Source of the DNA: Megasphaera stantonii | GTDB taxonomy: Bacteria; Bacillota; Negativicutes; Veillonellales; Megasphaeraceae | Direction: 5' to 3' | NCBI RefSeq assembly: GCF_003367905.1 | Contig: NZ_CP029462.1 | Coordinates: forward strand, 992,001 to 1,056,000 | DNA length: 64,000 bases | Shown here: positions 56,687 to 64,000 of the stretch, piece after piece | How positions within the stretch are numbered: the first letter of the stretch is position 1 | Layout of the letters: each line of letters starts with the position of its first letter | Made by a program: the position numbers and the translations under genes | Notes under the pieces: generated by a model | What the model was told of the DNA's origin: nothing | Database searches by the model: none | The model's input: only the letters and a program-made list of their open reading frames with translations

Positions 56687-57115
56687 ATGAAAAAACAAGT
56701 AATCGCCGCCATGCTCACCGTATCGCTCCTGGCCGCCGGCGGCACGGCCGTCACCCAGGCCTTCAGCCTCGGCTCGATCTTAAAAGTCGGCGGCGTGACG
56801 GTCCTCGTCGATAAATTCGGCGACCAAATCAACGATTTCCTCAACAAGCTGCTCATGAAAAACGGCGTCGGCACCGATTACGCTACGAAAGTCGTGCCGG
56901 TCCTCAGCATCGGCACGGGCAAGTACATCGGAGCCGTCCAGGTCGTCGGCCCGACAGCTCAGGTCGATAAGGTCAAGGCTGTCGGCCAGCTCGAAGGCAG
57001 CTTCAACGACATTGCCCGGGCCAAGGCCCTCATCCCCCTCGAATCCGTCGATATTACCCACCTCAGCCGCGTACAGGGCGTCGGCGTATCGGCTATTATC
57101 GACCTGAAATTCTAG
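56687..57115 (+). CDS. Small exported protein of unknown function
   Basis: A 142-residue protein with a signal peptide (KKQVIAAMLTVSLLAAGG, cut near TQAF). The mature domain has alternating strands and helices (VGGVTVLVDKFGDQIND, VVPVLSIGTGKYIGAVQVV, VSAIIDLKF at the end) and no cysteine. I do not recognise the family. AAGGAGGG lies 9 bases before ATG 56687. A TATAAT at 56633-56638 may give it its own promoter. It stands between the MFS gene and the D-lactate dehydrogenase gene. Confidence 0.8.
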   Translation: MKKQVIAAMLTVSLLAAGGTAVTQAFSLGSILKVGGVTVLVDKFGDQINDFLNKLLMKNGVGTDYATKVVPVLSIGTGKYIGAVQVVGPTAQVDKVKAVGQLEGSFNDIARAKALIPLESVDITHLSRVQGVGVSAIIDLKF

Positions 57116-57173
57116 TTTTCTAATCCCCCTCGTCGTGGTAGAATAATAACAGCGACATAAAGGGGGAATTTTT

Positions 57174-58574
57174 TTGAAAACATATCAACCGATAACACCT
57201 GAAATCATCGATAAACTCAAGGCCATTACGGGCCCGTCATACGTCAAGACCGACCGGGACATTCTCCTGCAGTATCAGACGGATTACGAAACGAATCCGG
57301 CTATGTTCCGCGTCCCCGAAGCGGCGGTCCTTCCGGCGAATGCCGAAGAAATCTCGCAGATCGTAAAGCTGGCCAACGAATACGATTTCCCGATTACCGT
57401 CCGCGGCGGCGGCACCAGCCTGGCTGCCGGAGCCATTCCGGTCTGCGGAGGCCTCGTCTTGTCTATGGAACGGCTTAATAAAATCATCGAGCTGAACGAA
57501 GAAGGCATGTACATGACCGTCGAAGCCGGCGTCCGCACGATCGACATGCAGAATGAAGCCAAAAAAGTCGGCCTCCTCTACGCCGGCGACCCGTCGAGCG
57601 CCGAAAGCTGCCTTATCGGCGGCAACCTGGCCACCAACGCCGGCGGCCTCCGCGCCGTCCGCTACGGCGTCACCCGCGACCAGGTCTACTCCCTGGAAAT
57701 CGTCACGCCGACAGGGGACATCGTCGAATGCGGCCGCATCCTGAAAAAATGCTCTACCGGCTACGACCTGGAACAGCTCATCATCGGCAGCGAAGGCACC
57801 CTGGGCATCATCACCAAGGTCACGGTCAAGCTCATTCCCTTGCCGCCGTACCGCATCGACGTCCTGGCCATCTACACCGACCCGAAAAAGGCCCTGTACA
57901 TGGTGCCGAAGCTGCTCAAAGCCGGCGTCGACCCGACGAGCGTCGAATACATGGACAACTCCTACGTCCGCGATACGGCCGACTACTGCCAGTATTCCGA
58001 CATGCCTCATTACGAAGACGGCATCTACGTCATCATCACCGTCGAAACGTTCCGCGAAGACGAATTAGACGCCAAGATGGACACGGTCTGCACGATTTGC
58101 GAAGAATCGGGGGCCGTAGAAGTGCTGGAAGCCGACGACCGCATCTGGAACATGCGCCGCAACGTCCAGACGTCGTGCGAAATGATCAGCAAGGTTTTCC
58201 TCACCGACGACGTCGTCGTTCCCGTCCATAAAATCGCTTCGACCATCGAAAAGATCATGGAAATCGGCGAAAACTATCCCTTCCAGGTTAAGATCAACGC
58301 CCACATCGGCGACGGCAACCTGCACATCGTCCTCTGCAAGATGGACATGAGCGACGGAGAATGGAATAAAAACGTCGAAGAATTCCATCAGCAGGTATAC
58401 GCCTACGCCTACAGCGTCGGCGGCAGATTGGCCGGCGAGCACGGCATCGGCGCGAAAAAGCTGAAATATATGGAACAATTTACGCCCCAGGGCGAGCTGA
58501 AGGTCATGAAGACCATCAAGCGGGCCATGGACCCCAACCTTATCCTCAATCCGGGCAAGGTAATCGACGCGTAA
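57174..58574 (+). CDS. FAD-dependent D-lactate dehydrogenase (GlcD family)
   Basis: A 466-residue FAD-linked oxidase. The PCMH-type FAD domain has ITVRGGGTSLAAGAIP, GDPSSAESCLIGGNLATNAGG and GSEGTLGIITKVTVKL; the C-terminal domain has NAHIGDGNLH and GRLAGEHGIGAKKLKY, with His residues for a metal site. It resembles the Etf-linked D-lactate dehydrogenase of Megasphaera and relatives, which oxidises D-lactate to pyruvate, though glycolate or 2-hydroxyglutarate are possible. The start is a TTG with GGGGG about nine bases ahead. No etfAB genes are adjacent. An L-lactate dehydrogenase gene faces it. Confidence 0.88.
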   Translation: MKTYQPITPEIIDKLKAITGPSYVKTDRDILLQYQTDYETNPAMFRVPEAAVLPANAEEISQIVKLANEYDFPITVRGGGTSLAAGAIPVCGGLVLSMERLNKIIELNEEGMYMTVEAGVRTIDMQNEAKKVGLLYAGDPSSAESCLIGGNLATNAGGLRAVRYGVTRDQVYSLEIVTPTGDIVECGRILKKCSTGYDLEQLIIGSEGTLGIITKVTVKLIPLPPYRIDVLAIYTDPKKALYMVPKLLKAGVDPTSVEYMDNSYVRDTADYCQYSDMPHYEDGIYVIITVETFREDELDAKMDTVCTICEESGAVEVLEADDRIWNMRRNVQTSCEMISKVFLTDDVVVPVHKIASTIEKIMEIGENYPFQVKINAHIGDGNLHIVLCKMDMSDGEWNKNVEEFHQQVYAYAYSVGGRLAGEHGIGAKKLKYMEQFTPQGELKVMKTIKRAMDPNLILNPGKVIDA

Positions 58575-58610
58575 GGCTCGCAAACGCTGCGCCTCACGCG
58601 AAATGGCAAT

Positions 58611-58656
58611 ATAAAACGGGATGATTCCGGTACCTGCCGGTGTCATCCCGTTTTTT
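58611..58656. terminator. Bidirectional terminator
   Basis: AAAACGGGATGA and TCATCCCGTTTT form a stem with a nested CCGG/CCGG hairpin and T6 tail, between the convergent lactate dehydrogenase genes. Confidence 0.9.
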
Positions 58657-58689
58657 ATATGCTGCGCATCATCTGTGCGCAGGAGGTTC

Positions 58690-59643
58690 TTATTTCAGCA
58701 ACGCCGCAGCTTTGGCGATGTTGTTGCGGATCGTCTGGCAGCAGCTCTTGAATTCCTGCAGTTCGTCGTCCGGCAAATTGTATTCCATAACCTGTTCGAC
58801 GCCATGGATGCCGATGACGGCAGGCACGCCGCAGAAAATACCCGTTTCGCCGTATTCGCCGTCCAAGGGGACGCTGGCAGCCATGATTTTCTTTTCATCG
58901 TGGAGAATCGCCTTGACGATGGACGCAGCCGTCGAGCAGATGCCGTATTCCGTGCAGTGCTTGCCCTTGTAGGTTACCCAGCCGCCGCCGATAGCCCGTT
59001 TTTTCATGTCTTCCCGGTCAAAGGCAAAGCGGGGATCGTCGCCATAGTCGGCCAGCGGTTTGCCGCGGAAGTTGACGATAGACCAGGGAACCATCTGGGC
59101 GTTGCCGTGTTCGCCCATCATGTAGGCAGTGAAGGAGTGATGTTCCAAACCCGTCTGCTGTACGATGGCGCTGATGAGGCGGGATGAATCCAATCCCGTG
59201 CCGGTGCCCAGCACGCGGCCCTTCGGCAAGCCGCTCTTCTTGGCAATCAAGTCGGTAATGACGTCGCAGGGATTCGTAATGTTGACGAAAATGCCGTCGA
59301 AGCCGCCGGCCATGACCTTGGGAACGTAGTCGGCTACCTGGGCCACGGTATATTCCATTTCGTCGTCGCGGTTGCCCGTAGCGCACAAGTTGATGTCGCC
59401 GACAGCGTTGACGATAACGTCGCAGTCCTTCAAATCAGCGTAATCCGCTATCGTATACGTGACGCGGTGCGGCATGAACATGACGGCGTCCATTAAATCC
59501 TGCCGTTCGCTTTCAGCCTTCTGGGCGTTGCAGTCGCAGATTTTTACTTCATCGGCAATGCCCATCACGCCCAAAACAAAGGCGACATGAGCGCCTACGT
59601 GGCCTAAGCCGACGACGCCGACAACTCGTTTCTTTAACTCCAT
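58690..59643 (-). CDS. L-lactate / L-2-hydroxyacid dehydrogenase
   Basis: A 317-residue NAD-dependent dehydrogenase of the LDH/MDH family. The dinucleotide loop is VVGLGHVGAHVA, strand 2 ends in an Asp (KICDCN) that favours NAD; VNITNPCDVIT and GTGTGLDSSRL follow, and the catalytic His is in MMGEHGNAQMVPWS. An LDH or L-2-hydroxyisocaproate dehydrogenase is the best guess; the substrate loop GDINLCATGN departs from standard LDHs. With the FAD enzyme convergent to it, the organism can process both lactate isomers. Start and ribosome site (AGGGAT) are usual. Confidence 0.85.
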   Translation of the reverse strand: MELKKRVVGVVGLGHVGAHVAFVLGVMGIADEVKICDCNAQKAESERQDLMDAVMFMPHRVTYTIADYADLKDCDVIVNAVGDINLCATGNRDDEMEYTVAQVADYVPKVMAGGFDGIFVNITNPCDVITDLIAKKSGLPKGRVLGTGTGLDSSRLISAIVQQTGLEHHSFTAYMMGEHGNAQMVPWSIVNFRGKPLADYGDDPRFAFDREDMKKRAIGGGWVTYKGKHCTEYGICSTAASIVKAILHDEKKIMAASVPLDGEYGETGIFCGVPAVIGIHGVEQVMEYNLPDDELQEFKSCCQTIRNNIAKAAALLK

Positions 59644-59767
59644 ATGTATCCCTCTTTCTGCATAAGTGCTGTAAATAATAATGTAATGGTTTTATGATAA
59701 AATATTTTTACGGCAAATACAATAGATGTTTTTAAATTCAACGGATTTGGTCAAATACTAAAACGTT

Positions 59768-60367
59768 TTAACGGAAAACTTCTTCAAACTTTTTACGGCT
59801 GCGGCAATGCACGGCCCCGTCTTCGGAAACGACGATGTCCATCGCGGCGTCGTGGAGCTCCATGGGAATCGGCGCAGTCATCATAGCGTTGCGGCACAGC
59901 AGTACCCGCAGGAAGGGCGCCTTCGCCAAGTAAGCGTCGTAAAATCCGCCGCCATAGCCTAGGCGCTGCCCTGCTTCGTTGCCGCTGACGCAGGGAATCA
60001 AGCCCAGGTCGATCTCATCGGGCTGCAGCAGCGGCGCATTCGGAGACGGCTCCAGTATGCCCCAGGTTCCGGCCTGCAGCTCGTCCAGCCCGCCGATTTC
60101 CCGCATCTCCATGACGCCTTTGCCGACGCACAAGGGGACGCCGACCCGTTTTCCGTCGGCCAGCATGCGTTTAATCAGGGGCTTCGTATCGATTTCATGG
60201 GCCATGCCGACATAGGCGCATACCGTACGGGCCGCCTGATAGGCCGGCAAGGATACTACATGGCGGTATATGGCCTCGTCAGCCTTCCGGCAGTATGCCG
60301 GCAGCAAGGTTTGCACCCGTTCCAGCAGCAGCCGTCTCAGCCGTTTCTTTTCTTCCCTCTTCGTCAT
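59768..60367 (-). CDS. 5-Formyltetrahydrofolate cyclo-ligase
   Basis: A 199-residue enzyme converting 5-formyl-THF and ATP to 5,10-methenyl-THF. Family marks: KREEKKRLRRLLLERV at the start, VGMAHEIDTKPLI, GVPLCVGKGVMEMREI, DLGLIPCVSGNEAGQRLGYGGGFYDAYL and a final CRNAM-type strand. ATG 60367 has GGAGG eight bases ahead; an in-frame ATG at 60388 would add seven residues without a site. It stands alone. Its role in one-carbon metabolism does not depend on the neighbours. Confidence 0.93.
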   Translation of the reverse strand: MTKREEKKRLRRLLLERVQTLLPAYCRKADEAIYRHVVSLPAYQAARTVCAYVGMAHEIDTKPLIKRMLADGKRVGVPLCVGKGVMEMREIGGLDELQAGTWGILEPSPNAPLLQPDEIDLGLIPCVSGNEAGQRLGYGGGFYDAYLAKAPFLRVLLCRNAMMTAPIPMELHDAAMDIVVSEDGAVHCRSRKKFEEVFR

Positions 60368-60503
60368 CTGCTCCGCCTCCTGTATCAAAGTCTCATGGCT
60401 TCATTATAGCATACCCGCCGGCCCTTCCTGTACAGTCCCTATGAGCCGCCGTTAAGATATCTTATGTATTGATAAAAAAGTATAATAATTTTAACTTTTC
60501 CTC

Positions 60504-60532
60504 ATGACAAATTAAAAATACCATGCTATAAT
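60504..60532 (+). promoter_or_regulatory. Promoter of the cupin gene
   Basis: ATGACA (60504-60509), 17-base spacer, extended TG-C-TATAAT (60527-60532): five and six of six bases match consensus. Transcription would begin near 60540. Confidence 0.8.
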
Positions 60533-60573
60533 ATAGGTAAGAAATGCGGAAGCATTAGAAAGGGGTGAGTCCA

Positions 60574-60900
60574 GTGAACACAGAGATTATTGAACATGCG
60601 TCTGGAGGCAAAGGGCATCTTGTAAAAGAGCACCTATTGTCGGCGGAACAATTGCTGGGCAAGAATGACATGTTCGCGAGAGTCACTCTGGAACCTGGAT
60701 GTTCCTTAGGCTATCATGTTCATCATGGCAACGCAGAGGCTTATTATATCCTTTCCGGTGAAGGCGAGTACGACGACAACGGCACAGTCCGAACCGTCAA
60801 AGCAGGAGATGTCACTTATACGTCGGACGGAATGGGTCACAGCATCGAAAACAAGGGCGGCGAAAACCTCGTTTTCATCGCGTTGATTATTAAAAACTAA
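60574..60900 (+). CDS. Single-domain cupin protein
   Basis: A 108-residue cupin. Metal-ligand motif 1 is GYHVHHGNAEAYYILSGEG (His, His, Glu) and motif 2 VTYTSDGMGHSIEN (His). There is no fusion partner, and substrates of such small cupins vary, so no function is assigned. The start is GTG 60574, with AAAGGGG eight bases upstream; a GTG at 60565 is also in frame but overlaps that site. It has a strong promoter and its own terminator, and no operon neighbours. Confidence 0.88.
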   Translation: MNTEIIEHASGGKGHLVKEHLLSAEQLLGKNDMFARVTLEPGCSLGYHVHHGNAEAYYILSGEGEYDDNGTVRTVKAGDVTYTSDGMGHSIENKGGENLVFIALIIKN

Positions 60901-61097
60901 ATAATGTCCACTTATTTCGCTTGATGATTCGCCAATGTTCGTTAGTACTAACTTGTCGGATTTTAGTTCTTCGAGCTTTTCGAATACTTGCAGATTTGCA
61001 AATCAGGATAGTCCACAGTTTGAGACGAATGTATGTATTTAGCGAGGTTAAAGATACCAGAACCAAAAACCATATGAATATGAATCCTATACCATAA

Positions 61098-61135
61098 GGC
61101 CCGGTACGCATATGTCGCGTGTATACCGGGTCTTT
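61098..61135 (+). terminator. Hairpin downstream of the cupin gene
   Basis: CCCGGTA and TACCGGG form a stem with a 17-base loop followed by TCTTTAT, 200 bases past the cupin stop. Placement is consistent with a terminator but the gap is long and holds nothing else recognisable. Confidence 0.5.
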
Positions 61136-61148
61136 ATCATGGGTAAAG

Positions 61149-61180
61149 CAATCCCCTCGGCCAACAGGCTGAGGGGATTG
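61149..61180 (-). terminator. Hairpin after trpA
   Basis: CAATCCCCTC and GAGGGGATTG with inner GGCC/GGCT pair into a strong stem four bases past the trpA stop. The T-run after it is short, so efficiency is uncertain. Confidence 0.65.
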
Positions 61181-61184
61181 TCCT

Positions 61185-61964
61185 TTATATGCTTCGGCTC
61201 GCCGCGGCCTTCATGGCCTTGACGTATTCGTAAATATGGGGGCCCGCTTCCGTTCCGTACTTGCCGATAATCTTGACGATGGCGCTGCCGACGATGACGC
61301 CGTCGGCGACGGCGGCGATCTGTTCGGCCTGCTCGGTCGTATTGATGCCGAAGCCGACTGCGCAGGGTACGTCGGTCACGCTTTTCGCCACGTCGATGAT
61401 TTCCTTCAAGTCCGTCGTAATCTCGCTGCGCGTCCCCGTGACGCCCAGGGACGACACGATGTACAAAAAGCCCTGGCCAACGGCGGCGATTTCCTTGATC
61501 CGTTCCTTCGACGTCGGCGCGATCATGGCGATGATGTCGATGCCGTGCCGAGCTGCCTCGCCGGCAAATTCGCCCCGTTCCTCAAAGGGCACGTCGGGAA
61601 TGATGACGCCGTCGACGCCCGTTTCGGCGCATTTTGCAAAGAATGCATCCTTTCCGTAATTGAAAATCGGATTGGCATAGGTCAAAAATACCAGCGGAAC
61701 CTGAGACTGCTGCCGTACCATTTCGACGAGGCGGAACACGTCTTCCAGCCGCGTGTTGACCGACAGGGCCCGGATGTTGGCTTCCTGGATGACGACGCCT
61801 TCGGCGATGGGATCGGAAAAAGGAATGCCGATTTCCACCAAATCTGCGCCGGCCCGTTCCATCGTCAGGATATATTCGCAGCTTTTTTCAATCGACGGGT
61901 CTCCTGCCGTCAAAAATCCAATAAAAGCCTTGCCGTCTTTAAATGCGTTTTGAATCTTACTCAT
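61185..61964 (-). CDS. trpA: Tryptophan synthase alpha subunit
   Basis: A 259-residue TIM barrel that splits indole-3-glycerol phosphate into indole and glyceraldehyde 3-phosphate. Catalytic Glu and Asp are in [43 protein letters not shown] and [14 protein letters not shown] are standard. ATG 61964 has GGGAGGG upstream and overlaps the trpB stop by eight bases. The pathway needs both subunits to channel indole. Confidence 0.97.
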   Translation of the reverse strand: MSKIQNAFKDGKAFIGFLTAGDPSIEKSCEYILTMERAGADLVEIGIPFSDPIAEGVVIQEANIRALSVNTRLEDVFRLVEMVRQQSQVPLVFLTYANPIFNYGKDAFFAKCAETGVDGVIIPDVPFEERGEFAGEAARHGIDIIAMIAPTSKERIKEIAAVGQGFLYIVSSLGVTGTRSEITTDLKEIIDVAKSVTDVPCAVGFGINTTEQAEQIAAVADGVIVGSAIVKIIGKYGTEAGPHIYEYVKAMKAAASRSI

Positions 61965-63141
61965 GGATGTCCCTCCCTTTATATCTGGCAATTGCCGCTA
62001 CGTCCTTATCGCCGCGGCCCGATAAGCAGACGATCATCACGTCGTCCTTGTTCATCTTCGGCGCCAGCTGCATCGCGTGGTACACGGCGTGGGCGCTTTC
62101 AATAGCGCAGATGATGCCTTCCGTTCGGGCCAAATATTCAAAGGCTTCGACGGCTTCGTCGTCCTTTACGGGAACGTACTGGGCCCGGCCGCTTTCGTAC
62201 AGATGGGCGTGCTCCGGCCCGATACCCGGATAGTCGAGGCCGGCAGAAATGGAATATACTTCGTCGATCTGCCCCTGGTCATTCTGGCAGAAAATCGATT
62301 TCATGCCGTGGAAGATACCGACGCTGCCTTTTGAAATCGTCGCGGCGTGGAATTTCGTGTCGATGCCCTTGCCGGCAGCTTCGCAGCCGATGAGCCGTAC
62401 CGATTCGTCGCCGATGAAATGGTAAAACATGCCCATGGCATTGCTGCCGCCGCCGACGCAGGCCAGCACGGCCGCCGGGAGCTTTCCTTCCCGTTCCAAA
62501 ATCTGCGCCCGCGCTTCCTGGCTGATGACGGACTGGAAGTCGCGGACCATCATCGGGAAAGGATGGGGCCCCATGGTCGAACCGATGACGTAATGCGTGT
62601 CGTCTACGCGGCTGACCCATTCGCGCATCGCTTCGTTGACCGCATCCTTGAGGACCTTCGTCCCCGTGGTGACGGCGTGGACCTTCGCGCCCAGCAGCTC
62701 CATGCGGTATACGTTCAGAGCCTGCCGTATCGTGTCTTCTTCGCCCATAAAGACTTCGCATTCCAAGCCCATAAAGGCCGCGGCCGTCGCCGTCGCCACG
62801 CCATGCTGGCCGGCCCCCGTTTCGGCAATAACCCGCGTCTTGCCCATCTTTTTCGCCAGCAGGCACTGGCCCAGGGCGTTGTTGATCTTATGGGCTCCCG
62901 TATGATTCAGGTCTTCCCGTTTCAAATAAATCTTCGCGCCGCCCAAATCTTCCGTCATCTTGCCGGCGTAGTACAGCAGCGACGGCCTGTTAGCGTAATT
63001 ATCCAGCAGGTCCTTTAATTCCCGCTGAAACTCCTCGTCCTGCTTATAAAAGGCGTAGGCCTTTTCCAACTGATGAATCTCGTTCATCAGCGTTTCCGGT
63101 ATGTACTGTCCTCCAAAGAGTCCGAATCTTCCATTGCTCAT
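61957..63141 (-). CDS. trpB: Tryptophan synthase beta subunit
   Basis: A 394-residue PLP enzyme joining indole with serine. The PLP lysine is in [13 protein letters not shown] (near residue 86), [16 protein letters not shown] supplies the catalytic Glu, and [10 protein letters not shown] binds the phosphate. It lies between trpF and trpA with eight bases overlapping trpA. Typical length, no defect. AGGAGG lies about seven bases before the start. Confidence 0.97.
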   Translation of the reverse strand: MSNGRFGLFGGQYIPETLMNEIHQLEKAYAFYKQDEEFQRELKDLLDNYANRPSLLYYAGKMTEDLGGAKIYLKREDLNHTGAHKINNALGQCLLAKKMGKTRVIAETGAGQHGVATATAAAFMGLECEVFMGEEDTIRQALNVYRMELLGAKVHAVTTGTKVLKDAVNEAMREWVSRVDDTHYVIGSTMGPHPFPMMVRDFQSVISQEARAQILEREGKLPAAVLACVGGGSNAMGMFYHFIGDESVRLIGCEAAGKGIDTKFHAATISKGSVGIFHGMKSIFCQNDQGQIDEVYSISAGLDYPGIGPEHAHLYESGRAQYVPVKDDEAVEAFEYLARTEGIICAIESAHAVYHAMQLAPKMNKDDVMIVCLSGRGDKDVAAIARYKGRDIHE

Positions 63142-63151
63142 GATGTACCTC

Positions 63152-63751
63152 CTAAAAAGTATGTCTTATTCGCCTTGCGAATTCTACCATCTTCTGTCTG
63201 TCTTTTACGCCTTCTGTTTCTATGCCGCTGCTCACGTCTACGGCATAGGGGCGAAGCTCAGCCGCCACGGCGGCGTTGCCCGGGTGCAGCCCGCCGGCCA
63301 GAAAATACGGCCTGTCCAGGGCCGCAGCCAGCGTCCAGTCGAAGGCCTGTCCCGTGCCGCCGGTGCCATGGTCCAGCAGGATGAAATCTGCCGAACTCTT
63401 GCCTGCGGCCTGTATATCCTCAGGCGAGCGGACGGAAAAGGCTTGTATGACCGGAACCGATACGGCCCGGCGCAGCTCCCGGATATAACCTTCGTCCTCC
63501 GCGCCGTGGAGCTGCACCATCTGGATGACACCCTGCCGTACCAGCGCCGCAACGTGGTCTATAGGCTCGTCGACGAATACGCCTACGGCCGGGATGTCCT
63601 CCCGCAGGATTTTCCGCAGCTGCGCCGCCTGCCCGTCCGTCACGCGGCGGCGGCTGCCGGCAAAGACAAAGCCGACGTAATCCGGATGCAGTTCATTGGC
63701 CCACTTGATATCGCAGCGCCGCGTCAGGCCGCATAGCTTAATCTTAACCAT
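63152..63751 (-). CDS. trpF: Phosphoribosylanthranilate isomerase
   Basis: A 199-residue TIM barrel carrying out the Amadori rearrangement of phosphoribosylanthranilate. The acid-base Cys is in KLCGLTR, with [17 protein letters not shown] and VQLHGAED; the catalytic Asp lies in [15 protein letters not shown], and GGLHPGNA binds phosphate. It overlaps trpC by eight bases and is followed by trpB at 11 bases. Confidence 0.96.
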   Translation of the reverse strand: MVKIKLCGLTRRCDIKWANELHPDYVGFVFAGSRRRVTDGQAAQLRKILREDIPAVGVFVDEPIDHVAALVRQGVIQMVQLHGAEDEGYIRELRRAVSVPVIQAFSVRSPEDIQAAGKSSADFILLDHGTGGTGQAFDWTLAAALDRPYFLAGGLHPGNAAVAAELRPYAVDVSSGIETEGVKDRQKMVEFARRIRHTF

Positions 63752-64000
63752 GACGTTCTCCCGTCAGCTCTACCAGGGCCGCTTTTTTGTCGGCGCTGCG
63801 CATGAGCGTTTCGCCGATGAGAACGGCGTCGGCTCCGGCCTCGCGCAGGCGGTCTATGTCGGCACGGCAGCGTATGCCGCTCTCCGCTACGAAGAGGACG
63901 TCCTTCGGAACGAGAGGCCGCAGGCGGCAGCTCATGTCCAAGGATACGGAAAAGTCCTTCAGGTTGCGGTTATTGACGCCGATGATGCGCGCGCCGACAG
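63744..64000 (-). CDS. trpC: Indole-3-glycerol phosphate synthase, C-terminal part (5' end outside window)
   Basis: The last 85 codons of trpC, entering from the right edge. The visible part has IIGVNNRNL, the strand with the phosphate-contact Asn, then VAESGIRCRADIDRLREAG and AVLIGETLM, diagnostic of the family. It makes indole-3-glycerol phosphate. It overlaps trpF by eight bases; order trpC-F-B-A is the common operon layout, so trpE/G/D probably lie outside to the right. Confidence 0.95.
   Translation of the reverse strand, partial: VGARIIGVNNRNLKDFSVSLDMSCRLRPLVPKDVLFVAESGIRCRADIDRLREAGADAVLIGETLMRSADKKAALVELTGERHG

Overview
The window comes from an anaerobic, Gram-negative-type Firmicute of the Negativicutes, most likely the Veillonellales around Megasphaera. 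It combines Firmicute cell-division and regulatory genes (divIVA, sepF, ylmH, whiA, yvcK, rapZ) with outer-membrane traits (an autotransporter, a lipid A-type phosphoethanolamine transferase, an SLH-like exported protein). It also carries anaerobic metabolism (selenocysteine formate dehydrogenase, soluble fumarate-reductase-like pair, FAD D-lactate dehydrogenase, pyruvate carboxylase). The 16S gene reads as Veillonellaceae-like, but genus is an inference. No phage, plasmid or CRISPR signal was seen; the only mobile element is one IS256-family copy.

Layout. 1-4287 (minus): autotransporter adhesin cut by the left edge, with a 10-bp homopolymer in its upstream region. 4784-11535: formate dehydrogenase and cofactor block. 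mobA-mobB fusion, Sec-containing fdhF, a four-cluster ferredoxin and moeA run rightwards; fdhD and yqeB run leftwards. 11536-12329: non-coding DNA with a duplicated 167-bp element. 12330-17565: a complete rRNA operon (minus) 16S-tRNA-Ile-tRNA-Ala-23S-5S with two tandem promoters. 18055-20286: two paralogous amino-acid-binding lipoproteins flanking a HAD phosphatase. 20354-28555 (minus): a housekeeping run yggS-sepF-ylmH-divIVA-SLH protein-HAD-rapZ-yvcK-whiA-unknown exported protein. 28719-33579 (minus): fumarate-reductase-like FeS and flavoprotein subunits, a radical SAM protein and a PgeF homologue. 33801-37235: pyruvate carboxylase.

37473-44410 (minus): a 2-aminoethylphosphonate uptake and degradation operon (ATPase, permease, binding protein, phnW, phnX). 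Its permease gene is split by a 1,481-bp IS256-family element with an 8-bp target duplication. 44656-46242: tatC, tatA, nitroreductase. 46750-48071: lipoprotein nuclease and a small conserved protein. 48163-48421: tRNA-Asp, -Phe, -Leu. 48776-52293: phosphoethanolamine transferase, an atypical response regulator with a degenerate receiver, and a D,D-carboxypeptidase. 52471-57115: CpXC protein, macro-domain protein, a methyltransferase-CsoR fusion, an MFS exporter and a small exported protein. 57174-59643: D- and L-lactate dehydrogenases, convergent. 59768-60900: formyltetrahydrofolate cyclo-ligase and a cupin. 61185-64000 (minus): trpC(partial)-trpF-trpB-trpA.

How the genes work together. The first block makes and matures a formate dehydrogenase: MobAB and MoeA act on molybdopterin, FdhD transfers sulfur, the ferredoxin carries electrons. 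Pyruvate carboxylase, the fumarate-reductase-like pair and the lactate dehydrogenases all handle pyruvate-linked carbon and redox. The phosphonate operon would supply phosphate and acetaldehyde from 2-aminoethylphosphonate, but its importer looks broken here. The points most worth a second look are the methyltransferase-CsoR fusion, the pseudo-receiver regulator, the PgeF homologue lacking its His-Cys-His residues, the IS-split permease, the fdhF promoter operator and the duplicated element beside the rRNA operon.
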